Source of the DNA: Methanomicrobiales archaeon
GTDB taxonomy: Archaea; Halobacteriota; Methanomicrobia; Methanomicrobiales; Methanoculleaceae
Assembly: GCA_012510295.1 (NCBI GenBank)
Contig: JAAZID010000078.1
Coordinates: forward strand, 1 to 5,204
Direction: 5' to 3'
DNA: 5,204 nt
In this document: piece after piece, positions 1-5,204 of the stretch
Layout of the letters: every line of letters starts with the position of its first letter
How positions within the stretch are numbered: position 1 is the first letter of the stretch
Notes under the pieces: model-generated
The model's input: only the letters and a program-made list of their open reading frames with translations
What the model was told of the DNA's origin: nothing
The model's database searches: none
Position numbers and translations under genes: made by a program

Positions 1-182
1 CCATCGAACGTCGCAATGTCAGCCTGGGGGATCGAGTACTCTGCGTATAGCGGTTCAGCGGTCACCCTGCCAACAGACAGGCGTAACGGCACGGTCTCGG
101 TATGGTTCAGGGGTGGAAACGCCCGCCGCATGGCTGTGAGCGCATCGGGGAGCAGGGTGAGGTTCAGGTAACGGCGTGACAT
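1..182 (-). CDS. moeA: MoeA-family molybdopterin molybdenumtransferase, N-terminal part (runs off the left edge)
   Basis: Sixty codons of a minus-strand reading frame are visible, from ATG at 182-180, and the frame is open to the edge. The protein begins MSRRYLNLTLLPDAL and continues through VPLRLSVGRVTAEPLYAEYSIP to ATFDG. This is the opening of MoeA: an N-terminal helix, the (V)PL..(s)vGRV.AE.(v)Y segment, then the proline-rich approach to the motif normally written SAMDGYA. MoeA inserts molybdate (or tungstate) into adenylylated molybdopterin in the cytoplasm, which suits the Mo/W formate dehydrogenase encoded nearby. The motif is unusual: Thr-Phe replaces Ala-Met, but the conserved Asp (residue 60) and Gly remain. 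The start is supported by a strong ribosome-binding site, GAGGAGG, although its 3-base spacing is short. Archaea often carry two MoeA paralogues, some with a C-terminal periplasmic-binding-protein-like domain. The missing C-terminus prevents deciding which type this is. Confidence 0.8.
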   Translation of the reverse strand, partial: MSRRYLNLTLLPDALTAMRRAFPPLNHTETVPLRLSVGRVTAEPLYAEYSIPQADIATFD

Positions 183-265
183 AGTCCTCCTCAATAACAG
201 GTCCAATTCAAGAACCCGAGCATATACATAATTATTTGTTATATTTTATTAAAGGTAGTTGTTTC
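183..265 (-). promoter_or_regulatory. A+T-rich gap with likely promoter for the moeA-like gene
   Basis: This 83-base stretch between the TsaA-FmdE gene and the moeA-like gene is far richer in A+T than either neighbour. On the minus strand it has two TATA-like stretches: AAATATAAC (around 238-247) and TTATGTATATG (221-231). Placing transcription start about 25 bases downstream gives a leader of roughly 35 or 18 bases respectively. I cannot choose between them. No clear U-run or hairpin terminator for the upstream gene is visible, so read-through into the moeA-like gene is also possible. Confidence 0.4.
186..192 (-). promoter_or_regulatory. Strong Shine-Dalgarno of the moeA-like gene
   Basis: The minus strand reads GAGGAGG followed by ACT and then ATG. 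It is a near-perfect match to the 16S rRNA anti-SD sequence and fixes the start at 182. The three-base gap to the ATG is shorter than usual. It contrasts with the two upstream minus-strand genes, which have no convincing SD. Confidence 0.7.
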
Positions 266-1066
266 CTACCGGCGGATCTCGCAATCAAAGAGCACCGCTT
301 CGTCGCACGCAAAGACTGCATCGACCATCCCGGGTATGGTCCGGAGATGGAAGATCACCGCCACTCCTGGGCATGCAAAGATGTAGCGACTCTCTCCTGA
401 ACACTCCAACCGGTGGTTTCCCGGCCGCGCACCGGTGATCCCGATGAGCGCGTCGGCGATGCAGGGATCTGCGCCGATCGTGACCACGACCTGCGGGTGC
501 CGCAGGTCGCGCCTGAGGATGCGTGTCGCGGCCTCCGCGATCCGCACCGCGATCGCTGCCCCGGGACAGAGCTCCCCATGGTAGTTCACCGCTTCGCGGA
601 TGAGCCCCTTCCGGTAGTCGCCAGGCCCCATCTTCTCGATCTTTTCGGTCCGATCATGGCCGGTCGCGGAGAAGACGCAGTCCCATCCTGTCTGGTAGGG
701 TTTGATGTCGATCACCGGCGTCCCGTCGATCACATCCACATTCTCAAGCTCAAGGATTCGCCCTTCCCGGACACCGCGCAGTCGCACAACAGAGACAGAG
801 AGAGGGTTTGGCCTCTCCGGTGAACGGAGCGAGAAGACACCCTTCCGGGGGAGGTCTGGGGAGACCTTCCGTGCCACCGCCTCAAGGACAGTCCGGTCGG
901 CCTCATGCAGCCAGCAGATCAGGATGAGATGCGAGTTCTCTTCAACGCCTGACAGAGCGCCGGCGTAATCAGGGAAGACCTCGATCTCAGCTGTGACACC
1001 CTGAACCGGCATATCGCTCCTTGAGCAGAGACGCGATCGCACAATTCCGATAGGGGAGAGTTCCAT
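266..1066 (-). CDS. Fusion protein: TsaA/TrmO-type tRNA methyltransferase domain plus FmdE domain
   Basis: This is a 266-residue two-domain protein. Residues about 4-135 match the TsaA/TrmO (UPF0066, YaeB-like) family, which in characterised members N6-methylates t6A37 in tRNA-Thr using SAM. The N-terminus SPIGIVRS, the segment GVFSLRSPERPNPLSVS (77-93) with the RSP.RPNP signature, and VIDGTPVIDIKPY (112-124) are all typical. Residues about 150-265 form an FmdE domain: NYHGELCPGAA (161-171) carries the His...Cys-Pro-Gly motif (H163, C167), and DPCIADA (200-206) gives the second conserved Cys/Asp site. There is no C-terminal zinc ribbon. ATG at 1066 is the only plausible start, because an in-frame TAG lies two codons upstream; no good SD is seen, the nearest (AAGGG, 1090-1094) being 23 bases away. 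The gene follows the FmdE-like gene by 28 bases and is probably co-transcribed with it. The methyltransferase domain looks intact, so tRNA modification is plausible. What the FmdE domain adds is unknown. Confidence 0.85.
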   Translation of the reverse strand: MELSPIGIVRSRLCSRSDMPVQGVTAEIEVFPDYAGALSGVEENSHLILICWLHEADRTVLEAVARKVSPDLPRKGVFSLRSPERPNPLSVSVVRLRGVREGRILELENVDVIDGTPVIDIKPYQTGWDCVFSATGHDRTEKIEKMGPGDYRKGLIREAVNYHGELCPGAAIAVRIAEAATRILRRDLRHPQVVVTIGADPCIADALIGITGARPGNHRLECSGESRYIFACPGVAVIFHLRTIPGMVDAVFACDEAVLFDCEIRR

Positions 1067-1094
1067 GCACTATACGCGCTCAAGGATCGCCCTT

Positions 1095-1736
1095 TCAGTA
1101 CGCAGTCTTCTCAAAGTACGACTGCGCCCGACAGTCGGCACAGACCCCATCTACGAGCAGGTTATCAGGAACCATCTCACTGCAGATAGTGCAGACAGCG
1201 GATCTCCAGGGTTCTTTTCGCGGCACTTTCACCCGCACCCACTCGTACGAGAGGATATCACGCCCGGCATCGATGAGCTCATCGATGAGCGCGGTGCCCC
1301 GCGTCCTCGGGTCGAAGAGCGGATCTTTTGTGTACCAGAGTGCGAATGTCGGATACTTGCCGATCTTCTCACCATCGACGAAGACCCGGATCCCATCGAT
1401 CTGCGGCGTCTCGGCCTGCCGGTTCATGGTGATGGCAAACTTCCCTATGGGGAACACCCGGAGGCGGCCGTTGCCGATCGTGCAGCTGGCGATCACCTGC
1501 AGGGCGTCCGGCAGACACCTTGTGGTCTCGCAGACAGCGTAGATCTTCTCACCAGCGGGAGGATTCAGGAGTTCCAGGGCATAGTCCACCATGAAGACCC
1601 CGATCAGGAGCCCTGGAGCTGCGAATGTGTGAAAGTCGATACATCTCCGGAAATCATCTATGAACTCCGGATCAGAGCCTTTTGCTATGAGCCTGGCTTC
1701 GATATCATCCGGTGTATGATTCAGTCTTGGTTGCAC
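1095..1736 (-). CDS. FmdE-family protein with C-terminal zinc ribbon and degenerate first metal-site motif
   Basis: This 213-residue protein has an FmdE-like core (about 25-170) and a C-terminal zinc ribbon, C182-x2-C185 ... C199-x2-C202, the usual FmdE layout. Family landmarks are FHTFAAPGLLIG (35-46) in the place of the usual FHGHLCPG-type motif, TTRCLPDALQVIASCTIGNG (71-90) matching the conserved Cys..Asp-Ala-x-Gln-Val...GCT-GkG block, and GKFAITMNRQ (98-107). The Cys of the first motif is Ala here and the second His is Phe, while H36, C74, D77 and C85 remain. Family members have been found with formylmethanofuran dehydrogenase, but their activity is not established, so I give no gene symbol. 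The start is GTG (1736-1734). An in-frame TAA lies two codons upstream, so no longer form exists, and there is no SD. It is the first gene of a probable minus-strand operon with the TsaA-FmdE fusion and is divergent from fdhA. A long plus-strand open frame over the same DNA has no recognisable protein features. Confidence 0.8.
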   Translation of the reverse strand: MQPRLNHTPDDIEARLIAKGSDPEFIDDFRRCIDFHTFAAPGLLIGVFMVDYALELLNPPAGEKIYAVCETTRCLPDALQVIASCTIGNGRLRVFPIGKFAITMNRQAETPQIDGIRVFVDGEKIGKYPTFALWYTKDPLFDPRTRGTALIDELIDAGRDILSYEWVRVKVPRKEPWRSAVCTICSEMVPDNLLVDGVCADCRAQSYFEKTAY

Positions 1737-1796
1737 GGAGTATTATTTAGCCAGGGTTATTTGTAAACGTTTTGGATTGATCGACTGCATCAAATT

Positions 1797-1804
1797 TATT
1801 TAAA
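1797..1804 (-). promoter_or_regulatory. Candidate TATA box for the FmdE-like / TsaA-FmdE operon
   Basis: The minus strand reads TTTAAATA within ATTTAAATAAATTTG, a good match to the archaeal TTTAWATA box. Transcription would start about 25 bases downstream, near 1774, giving a leader of about 38 bases before the GTG at 1736. Assignment rests on consensus and spacing only. Confidence 0.5.
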
Positions 1805-1956
1805 TGGATCTTCTGAAATATTTACCAGTTATCATCCAATACGTGGCCAAAATAAGATAACAAGCCATATTTATAGGTTTTATCGAAACGATGCTGGAAT
1901 TTGAGATCAATTATACATCATAAAGAAAGGCCGACTGTTAAAATGATTTGTTTAAA

Positions 1957-1964
1957 TTTATATA
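1957..1964 (+). promoter_or_regulatory. Candidate TATA box for fdhAB
   Basis: TTTATATA, preceded by TTTAAA, closely matches the archaeal TATA consensus. A start about 25 bases downstream falls near 1985-1990 and leaves a leader of roughly 70 bases before fdhA. That is long for an archaeal mRNA and leaves room for the hairpins described below. Confidence 0.55.
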
Positions 1965-1975
1965 CTACTTAGTAG
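1965..1975 (+). promoter_or_regulatory. Inverted repeat abutting the fdhAB TATA box (possible operator)
   Basis: CTACT, a single T, then AGTAG forms a perfect 5+5 inverted repeat directly after the TATA-like sequence and before the predicted transcription start. That is where an archaeal repressor would block polymerase recruitment. The repeat is short and could be chance in A+T-rich DNA. Confidence 0.25.
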
Positions 1976-1997
1976 AGTAAACTAGTGTAAGTATGTC

Positions 1998-2012
1998 TGT
2001 CCTTTCCGGACA
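1998..2012 (+). promoter_or_regulatory. Small hairpin in the fdhA leader
   Basis: TGTCC (1998-2002) pairs with GGACA (2008-2012) around a five-base loop. If transcription starts near 1987, this lies close to the 5' end of the mRNA. Its function is unknown; it might be a stability element or part of a regulatory leader. Confidence 0.3.
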
Positions 2013-2022
2013 TGCTTGGCAA

Positions 2023-2045
2023 CCGACGTTGAATGCAACAATCGG
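2023..2045 (+). promoter_or_regulatory. Hairpin overlapping the fdhA ribosome-binding site
   Basis: CCGA (2023-2026) pairs with TCGG (2042-2045), and GTTG (2028-2031) pairs with CAAC (2036-2039). The loop is AATG, and a small internal loop (C opposite AA) separates the two stems. The 3' arm takes in the first two G's of the GGGAG ribosome-binding site, so the fold could dampen fdhA translation. The pairing can be read directly; the regulatory role is inferred. Confidence 0.35.
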
Positions 2046-2048
2046 GAG
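2044..2048 (+). promoter_or_regulatory. Shine-Dalgarno of fdhA
   Basis: GGGAG sits eight bases before ATG 2057, which supports that start. An earlier ATG at 2050 is out of frame with fdhA and too close to the SD. Confidence 0.65.
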
Positions 2049-2056
2049 AATGTTGA

Positions 2057-4126
2057 ATGACAGAAACCAATGGAAAGTTACGTTACGTTCCCACGACCTG
2101 CCCATACTGCGGTGTAGGGTGCGGTCTTAACCTTGTGGTGAACGACGGCAAACTTGTAGGCGTAGAACCCTACAAGAGAAGCCCGATAAACGAGGGAAAA
2201 CTCTGTCCAAAGGGAGCCACCTGCTGGGAGTTCGTGCAGAGCCCCGACCGGCTGACAAAGCCCCTCATCAAGAAGAATGGCAAGTTTGAAGAAGCGTCAT
2301 GGGATGAGGCCTATGACCTGATCGCCTCGAAGTTCACGGAGACCTATGAGAAGCACGGGCCAAAGGCGCTCGGGTTCCAGGTCTCGTGCCGGACACCGAA
2401 CGAAGAGTGCTACATCATGCAGAAACTCGCGCGCGTGGCCTTTAAGACCAACAACATCGATAATTGCGCGCGCATCTGCCATGGGCCATCCGTCGCAGGG
2501 CTTTCGCTCTCGTTCGGCTCTGGTGCCGCGACAAATCCCTTTGAGGATGTCTTAAACGCAGATGTTATCTTCATGATCGGTGCGAACAGTGTCGAGGCAC
2601 ACCCGCTCGCTGCCCGCCGGGTTCTCCAGGCGAAGAAGGCAGGGAAGACGATCATCGTCTGCGACCCGCGCTTCACGCCCACAGCGCGCCTGGCCGACCA
2701 CTACGTCCGCTACAACCCCTCGACGAACATCGCCCTGATCAACTCGATCATGTACTGGATCATCCAGCAGAACCTCCACGACGAAGAGTTTATCAAAAAC
2801 CGGACCTCAGGCTTTGATGAACTGAAGGCGACCGTGGAGAACTACGCGGATGTCGAGTCGATCACCGGCGTACCCACAGAGAGGGTCAAAGAGATCGCAA
2901 AGATATACGCGAGCGCTGGCAATGCAGTGATCATCTACTGTCTCGGTATCACCGAGCTCACGACCGGAACCGACAACGTCAGGTCGCTTGGGAACCTCTC
3001 AATGCTCACCGGCAACGTTGGGAGACCGGGAGTCGGTGTCAACCCGCTCCGTGGCCAGAACAACGTCCAGGGTGCGTGCGACATGGGTGCTTACCCGAAC
3101 GTCTTCTCCGGCTACCAGAAGTGCGAGGACGACGCCACCCGGGCGCGGATGGAGGAACTCTGGGGTGTCACCGGGCTTGCAAGCGAGTACGGTGTGACCC
3201 TGACAGAGCAGATCACCCAGTGCGGCGACCCGATCAAGGCGATGTATATATTCGCATTAAACCCGGTCGTCTCATACCCCGACTCGAACCACGTTATGCG
3301 CTCACTTGAGAAGCTGGACTTCCTGGTCGTGCAGGATCTCTTCATGACCGAGACCGCCAAGTACGCAGACGTTATCCTCCCCGGTGCCTCCTTCGCCGAG
3401 AAGGACGGAACGTTCACCAGCGGTGAGCGGCGGGTCAACCGTATCCGCAAGGCTGTAGATACTCCGGGCGATGCAAAAGAGGACTGGCAGATCTTTGTCG
3501 ACCTCGCTCACAAGCTCGGACTCAAAGGATTCGACTTCAACTCGCCGGAGGATGTCTGGGACGACATGCGCCGGGTCACCCCGTCGATGGCGGGCATCTC
3601 CTATGACAGGATCGAGAAGCCCGAGGCGCTTCACTGGCCCTGCCCGACCCTGGAACACCCGGGAACCCCGATCCTGCACCGCGAGAAGTTCTCGTCTGCT
3701 GACGGTCTTGGGCATTTCTTCGGTCTTGAGCACCGGCCGCCCGCAGAGGTCGCTGACGCCGAGTATCCGTTCACCCTGATGACCGGACGTCTGATCTTCC
3801 ACTACCACACCCGGACCCAGACCGGACGGGCGAAGGTTCTCCACTATGAGGTGCCTGAAGCCTATGTGCAGATCAACGAAGAGGATGCTGCGCGGCTCAA
3901 GATCCAGAACGGAGAGAAGATCAAGCTCCGCGGCCGGCGTGGTGAGGCAGAGGCTGTCGCCAGAGTGACCGATGAGGTCGCGCCGGGAGTGCTGATGATG
4001 GCGATGCACTTCGGCGGGGTTGGATCGGTGAACCAGCTGACAAACACCGCTCTCGACCCGCTCTCCAAGATGCCGGAGTTGAAGCACAGTGCGGTTGCTG
4101 TCGAGAAGATCACGGGGGTGCAGTGA
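2057..4126 (+). CDS. fdhA: F420-type formate dehydrogenase, alpha (catalytic) subunit, cysteine form
   Basis: FdhA is the cytoplasmic catalytic subunit that oxidises formate to CO2 at a Mo or W bis-pterin-guanine-dinucleotide site. The 689 residues match the usual length of methanogen FdhA. The N-terminal [4Fe-4S] motif is C15-x2-C18-x3-C22-x27-C50, followed by the conserved lysine K52. The active-site segment [12 protein letters not shown] (137-148) places C141 and H142 where E. coli FdhF has Sec140-His141; the codon is TGC, so this is a cysteine enzyme. [15 protein letters not shown] (331-345) contains R332, the counterpart of the formate-binding arginine. Cofactor-binding segments include [11 protein letters not shown] (173-183), [16 protein letters not shown] (201-216), [20 protein letters not shown] (441-460) and, in the C-terminal molybdopterin dinucleotide-binding domain, [18 protein letters not shown] (574-591). 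No signal peptide or twin-arginine motif is present. The gene is first in an operon with fdhB, one base apart. Its promoter and leader lie in the divergent A+T-rich region. Confidence 0.97.
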   Translation: MTETNGKLRYVPTTCPYCGVGCGLNLVVNDGKLVGVEPYKRSPINEGKLCPKGATCWEFVQSPDRLTKPLIKKNGKFEEASWDEAYDLIASKFTETYEKHGPKALGFQVSCRTPNEECYIMQKLARVAFKTNNIDNCARICHGPSVAGLSLSFGSGAATNPFEDVLNADVIFMIGANSVEAHPLAARRVLQAKKAGKTIIVCDPRFTPTARLADHYVRYNPSTNIALINSIMYWIIQQNLHDEEFIKNRTSGFDELKATVENYADVESITGVPTERVKEIAKIYASAGNAVIIYCLGITELTTGTDNVRSLGNLSMLTGNVGRPGVGVNPLRGQNNVQGACDMGAYPNVFSGYQKCEDDATRARMEELWGVTGLASEYGVTLTEQITQCGDPIKAMYIFALNPVVSYPDSNHVMRSLEKLDFLVVQDLFMTETAKYADVILPGASFAEKDGTFTSGERRVNRIRKAVDTPGDAKEDWQIFVDLAHKLGLKGFDFNSPEDVWDDMRRVTPSMAGISYDRIEKPEALHWPCPTLEHPGTPILHREKFSSADGLGHFFGLEHRPPAEVADAEYPFTLMTGRLIFHYHTRTQTGRAKVLHYEVPEAYVQINEEDAARLKIQNGEKIKLRGRRGEAEAVARVTDEVAPGVLMMAMHFGGVGSVNQLTNTALDPLSKMPELKHSAVAVEKITGVQ
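4114..4120 (+). promoter_or_regulatory. Shine-Dalgarno of fdhB, inside the end of fdhA
   Basis: GGGGGTG lies seven bases before ATG 4128 and within the last codons of fdhA. It supports this start over the next in-frame ATG, six codons on, and suggests translational coupling of the two subunits. Confidence 0.6.
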
Positions 4127-4127
4127 G

Positions 4128-5204
4128 ATGGTAGCTAAGGGAGATATGGTATACGCCTGGACAACAAACGCCGATATCGCCAAGGTGGCGGAATGCGGCG
4201 GCGCAGTGACCGGGCTCCTCAAGTTTGCCCTGGAAAATGACATCGTCGACGGCGTGCTGGCGGTCAAGAAAGGTGTTGACGTCTACGACGCTATTCCGAC
4301 ACTGATCACCGACCCGGCCGAGGTTGCAGAGACGGCAGGCTCGCTCCACTGCGGGACGCTCCTGCTTGCGAAGCTCATCAAGAAATACCTCGGCGGTGCT
4401 GAGGATATGCGCCTTGCCGTGACCGTGAAAGGTTGCGACGCGATGGGCATATACGAGCTTGCGAAGCGCAACCAGGTTAACCTGGATAACCTCCTCCTGA
4501 TCGGCGTCAACTGTGGCGGTACGGTGAGCCCCGTGACCGCGCGGAAGATGATCCGCGAGAAGTTCGAGGTCGACCCGAACGATGTCGTCAAGGAAGAGAT
4601 CGACAAGGGTCAGTTCATCATCGTGACGAAGGATGGCGAGCACAAGGGCATATCGATGGATGACCTCGAGGATGCAGGGTATGGCCGCCGGACGAACTGC
4701 CGTCGGTGCCTGATGAAGATCCCACGCCAGGCGGACCTCGCCTGTGGAAACTGGGGTGTCATCGGAGACAAGGCCGGGAAGGCTACGTTCGTCGAAGTTT
4801 GCTCCGATAAGGGCGCGGACCTCCTGAACAAGGCCGTAGCAGCCGGAGCCGTCGCTACCGGGGCCGCGAACCCGAAGGGTATCGAGATCCGCGGCAAGGT
4901 CGAGGGCGCAATGCTGAAACTCGGGAACAAGTGGCGCACACGCGACTTCGAGGCCCTCGGTGAGGGGAAGGAGCGTCTCCAGAAGATCATGGAAGACTCG
5001 TCGCGGTGTACCAAGTGCTACGCCTGTATCGAGAACTGTCCGATCTGCTACTGTGTCGAGTGTAGCACGAAGAAGCCCTACCTGGTGCCGCCGGGTGTGC
5101 TCCCCGTGCCGTTCATGTTCCACCTGATCCGCTACGCCCACGTTGCGGACTCCTGTGTCAACTGCGGCCAGTGCGAGGAGAACTGCCCGATGGAGATCGC
5201 GAAC
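4128..5204 (+). CDS. fdhB: F420-type formate dehydrogenase, beta subunit (FrhB family), C-terminus cut by the right edge
   Basis: FdhB carries electrons from FdhA through Fe-S clusters to FAD and coenzyme F420. The visible 359 codons are open to the edge; family members are usually around 400 residues, so roughly 40-50 are missing. The FrhB/FdhB-type part spans about residues 5-260, with an N-terminal subdomain ([24 protein letters not shown] at 8-31, no more than a family match by eye) and a C-terminal subdomain with [15 protein letters not shown] (98-112), LLIGVNCGG (123-131), C191-x2-C194 and C206-GNWG. Cysteines 191, 194 and 206 with others nearby probably hold a [4Fe-4S] cluster close to FAD. 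A ferredoxin-like domain follows: C294-x2-C297-x2-C300-x3-C304-P and C343-x2-C346-x2-C349-x3-C353-P, typical of two [4Fe-4S] clusters. Extra cysteines C307, C309 and C312 follow the first motif. Having the ferredoxin domain at the C-terminus fits FdhB rather than FpoF, in which it is N-terminal. The start is one base after the fdhA stop. Confidence 0.95.
   Translation, partial: MVAKGDMVYAWTTNADIAKVAECGGAVTGLLKFALENDIVDGVLAVKKGVDVYDAIPTLITDPAEVAETAGSLHCGTLLLAKLIKKYLGGAEDMRLAVTVKGCDAMGIYELAKRNQVNLDNLLLIGVNCGGTVSPVTARKMIREKFEVDPNDVVKEEIDKGQFIIVTKDGEHKGISMDDLEDAGYGRRTNCRRCLMKIPRQADLACGNWGVIGDKAGKATFVEVCSDKGADLLNKAVAAGAVATGAANPKGIEIRGKVEGAMLKLGNKWRTRDFEALGEGKERLQKIMEDSSRCTKCYACIENCPICYCVECSTKKPYLVPPGVLPVPFMFHLIRYAHVADSCVNCGQCEENCPMEIAN

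Larger units (their letters stand above)
1737..2056. other. A+T-rich divergent intergenic region between the FmdE-like gene and fdhA
   Basis: These 320 bases carry no convincing gene. Composition drops sharply from G+C-rich coding sequence to A+T-rich, with several TATA-like stretches. The region must hold the promoters of both flanking transcription units, and candidate boxes for each are listed separately. Other structure includes short inverted repeats at 1882-1892 and 1901-1910, a CTACT/AGTAG repeat next to the fdhA TATA box, and two possible hairpins in the fdhA leader. A further plus-strand TATA-like stretch, TATTTATAG (1868-1876), could be an alternative upstream promoter. No tRNA, known riboswitch or repeat array was recognised. 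Confidence 0.7.

Noticed and set aside
413..823. 136-codon plus-strand open frame over the TsaA-FmdE gene
   Set aside because: It is antisense to clear FmdE and TsaA motifs, with no SD or domain of its own.
1065..1766. 233-codon plus-strand open frame over the FmdE-like gene
   Set aside because: The minus-strand protein has FmdE motifs and a zinc ribbon. The plus-strand translation has no recognisable domain and is rich in Arg/Pro/Asp, as expected of an antisense shadow.
1891..1923. Ten-codon open frame (ATG...TAA) in the divergent region, a possible leader peptide
   Set aside because: It has no ribosome-binding site, lies upstream of the predicted fdhAB TATA box, and is short enough to occur by chance in A+T-rich DNA.
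1951..1975. Possible ModE-type molybdate operator at the fdhAB promoter
   Set aside because: The TATATA core is explained by an archaeal TATA box, and the flanking CG...CG palindromic arms of a ModE site are not present.
1737..2056. CRISPR, tRNA or mobile-element remnants in the largest gene-free stretch
   Set aside because: No spaced direct repeats, tRNA-like cloverleaf, terminal inverted repeats or transposase fragment could be seen.
3302..4267. 321-codon minus-strand open frame opposite the end of fdhA and start of fdhB
   Set aside because: It spans the junction of two real genes on the other strand and its product resembles nothing I recognise.
4110..5141. 343-codon minus-strand open frame opposite fdhB
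   Set aside because: fdhB is unmistakable from its ferredoxin motifs and FrhB features. Long antisense frames are a by-product of G+C-rich third positions, and this one shows no motif.

Overview
The window looks like chromosomal DNA of a hydrogenotrophic, formate-using methanogenic archaeon, most likely of the order Methanomicrobiales (Methanoculleus-like; the genus is a guess from general protein character, not a search). The reasons are an F420-type formate dehydrogenase pair (FdhA with an FrhB-family FdhB), two FmdE-family proteins, a MoeA-family protein, archaeal TATA-like promoter elements, and G+C-rich genes separated by strongly A+T-rich gaps.

Layout. On the minus strand, read from the middle towards the left edge, are: an FmdE-like protein with a C-terminal zinc ribbon (1095-1736, GTG start); 28 bases later a two-domain protein joining a TsaA/TrmO-type tRNA methyltransferase domain to an FmdE domain (266-1066); then, after an 83-base A+T-rich gap, the first 60 codons of a MoeA-family molybdenum-insertion protein that leaves the window at its left edge (1-182). 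On the plus strand are fdhA (2057-4126, complete, 689 aa, active-site cysteine rather than selenocysteine) and, one base after its stop codon, fdhB (4128 to the right edge, 359 codons seen, C-terminus missing). A 320-base A+T-rich divergent region (1737-2056) separates the two groups. It holds a TATA-like box for each direction, small inverted repeats, and a leader hairpin that touches the fdhA ribosome-binding site.

How the genes may work together. FdhAB oxidises formate to CO2 at a molybdenum or tungsten bis-pterin site in FdhA. Electrons then pass through Fe-S clusters to FAD and coenzyme F420 in FdhB; in Methanomicrobiales they can also go to heterodisulfide reductase. The MoeA-like protein would supply metal-loaded cofactor. 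FmdE proteins are named for co-purification with formylmethanofuran dehydrogenase, another Mo/W enzyme, but their biochemical role is unsettled. The locus therefore has a Mo/W-enzyme theme. The two FmdE-related proteins are the least understood part: one has lost the usual cysteine of the His...Cys-Pro-Gly motif, while its neighbour keeps that motif but is fused to a tRNA-modification domain. No mobile element, CRISPR array, tRNA or rRNA was recognised.
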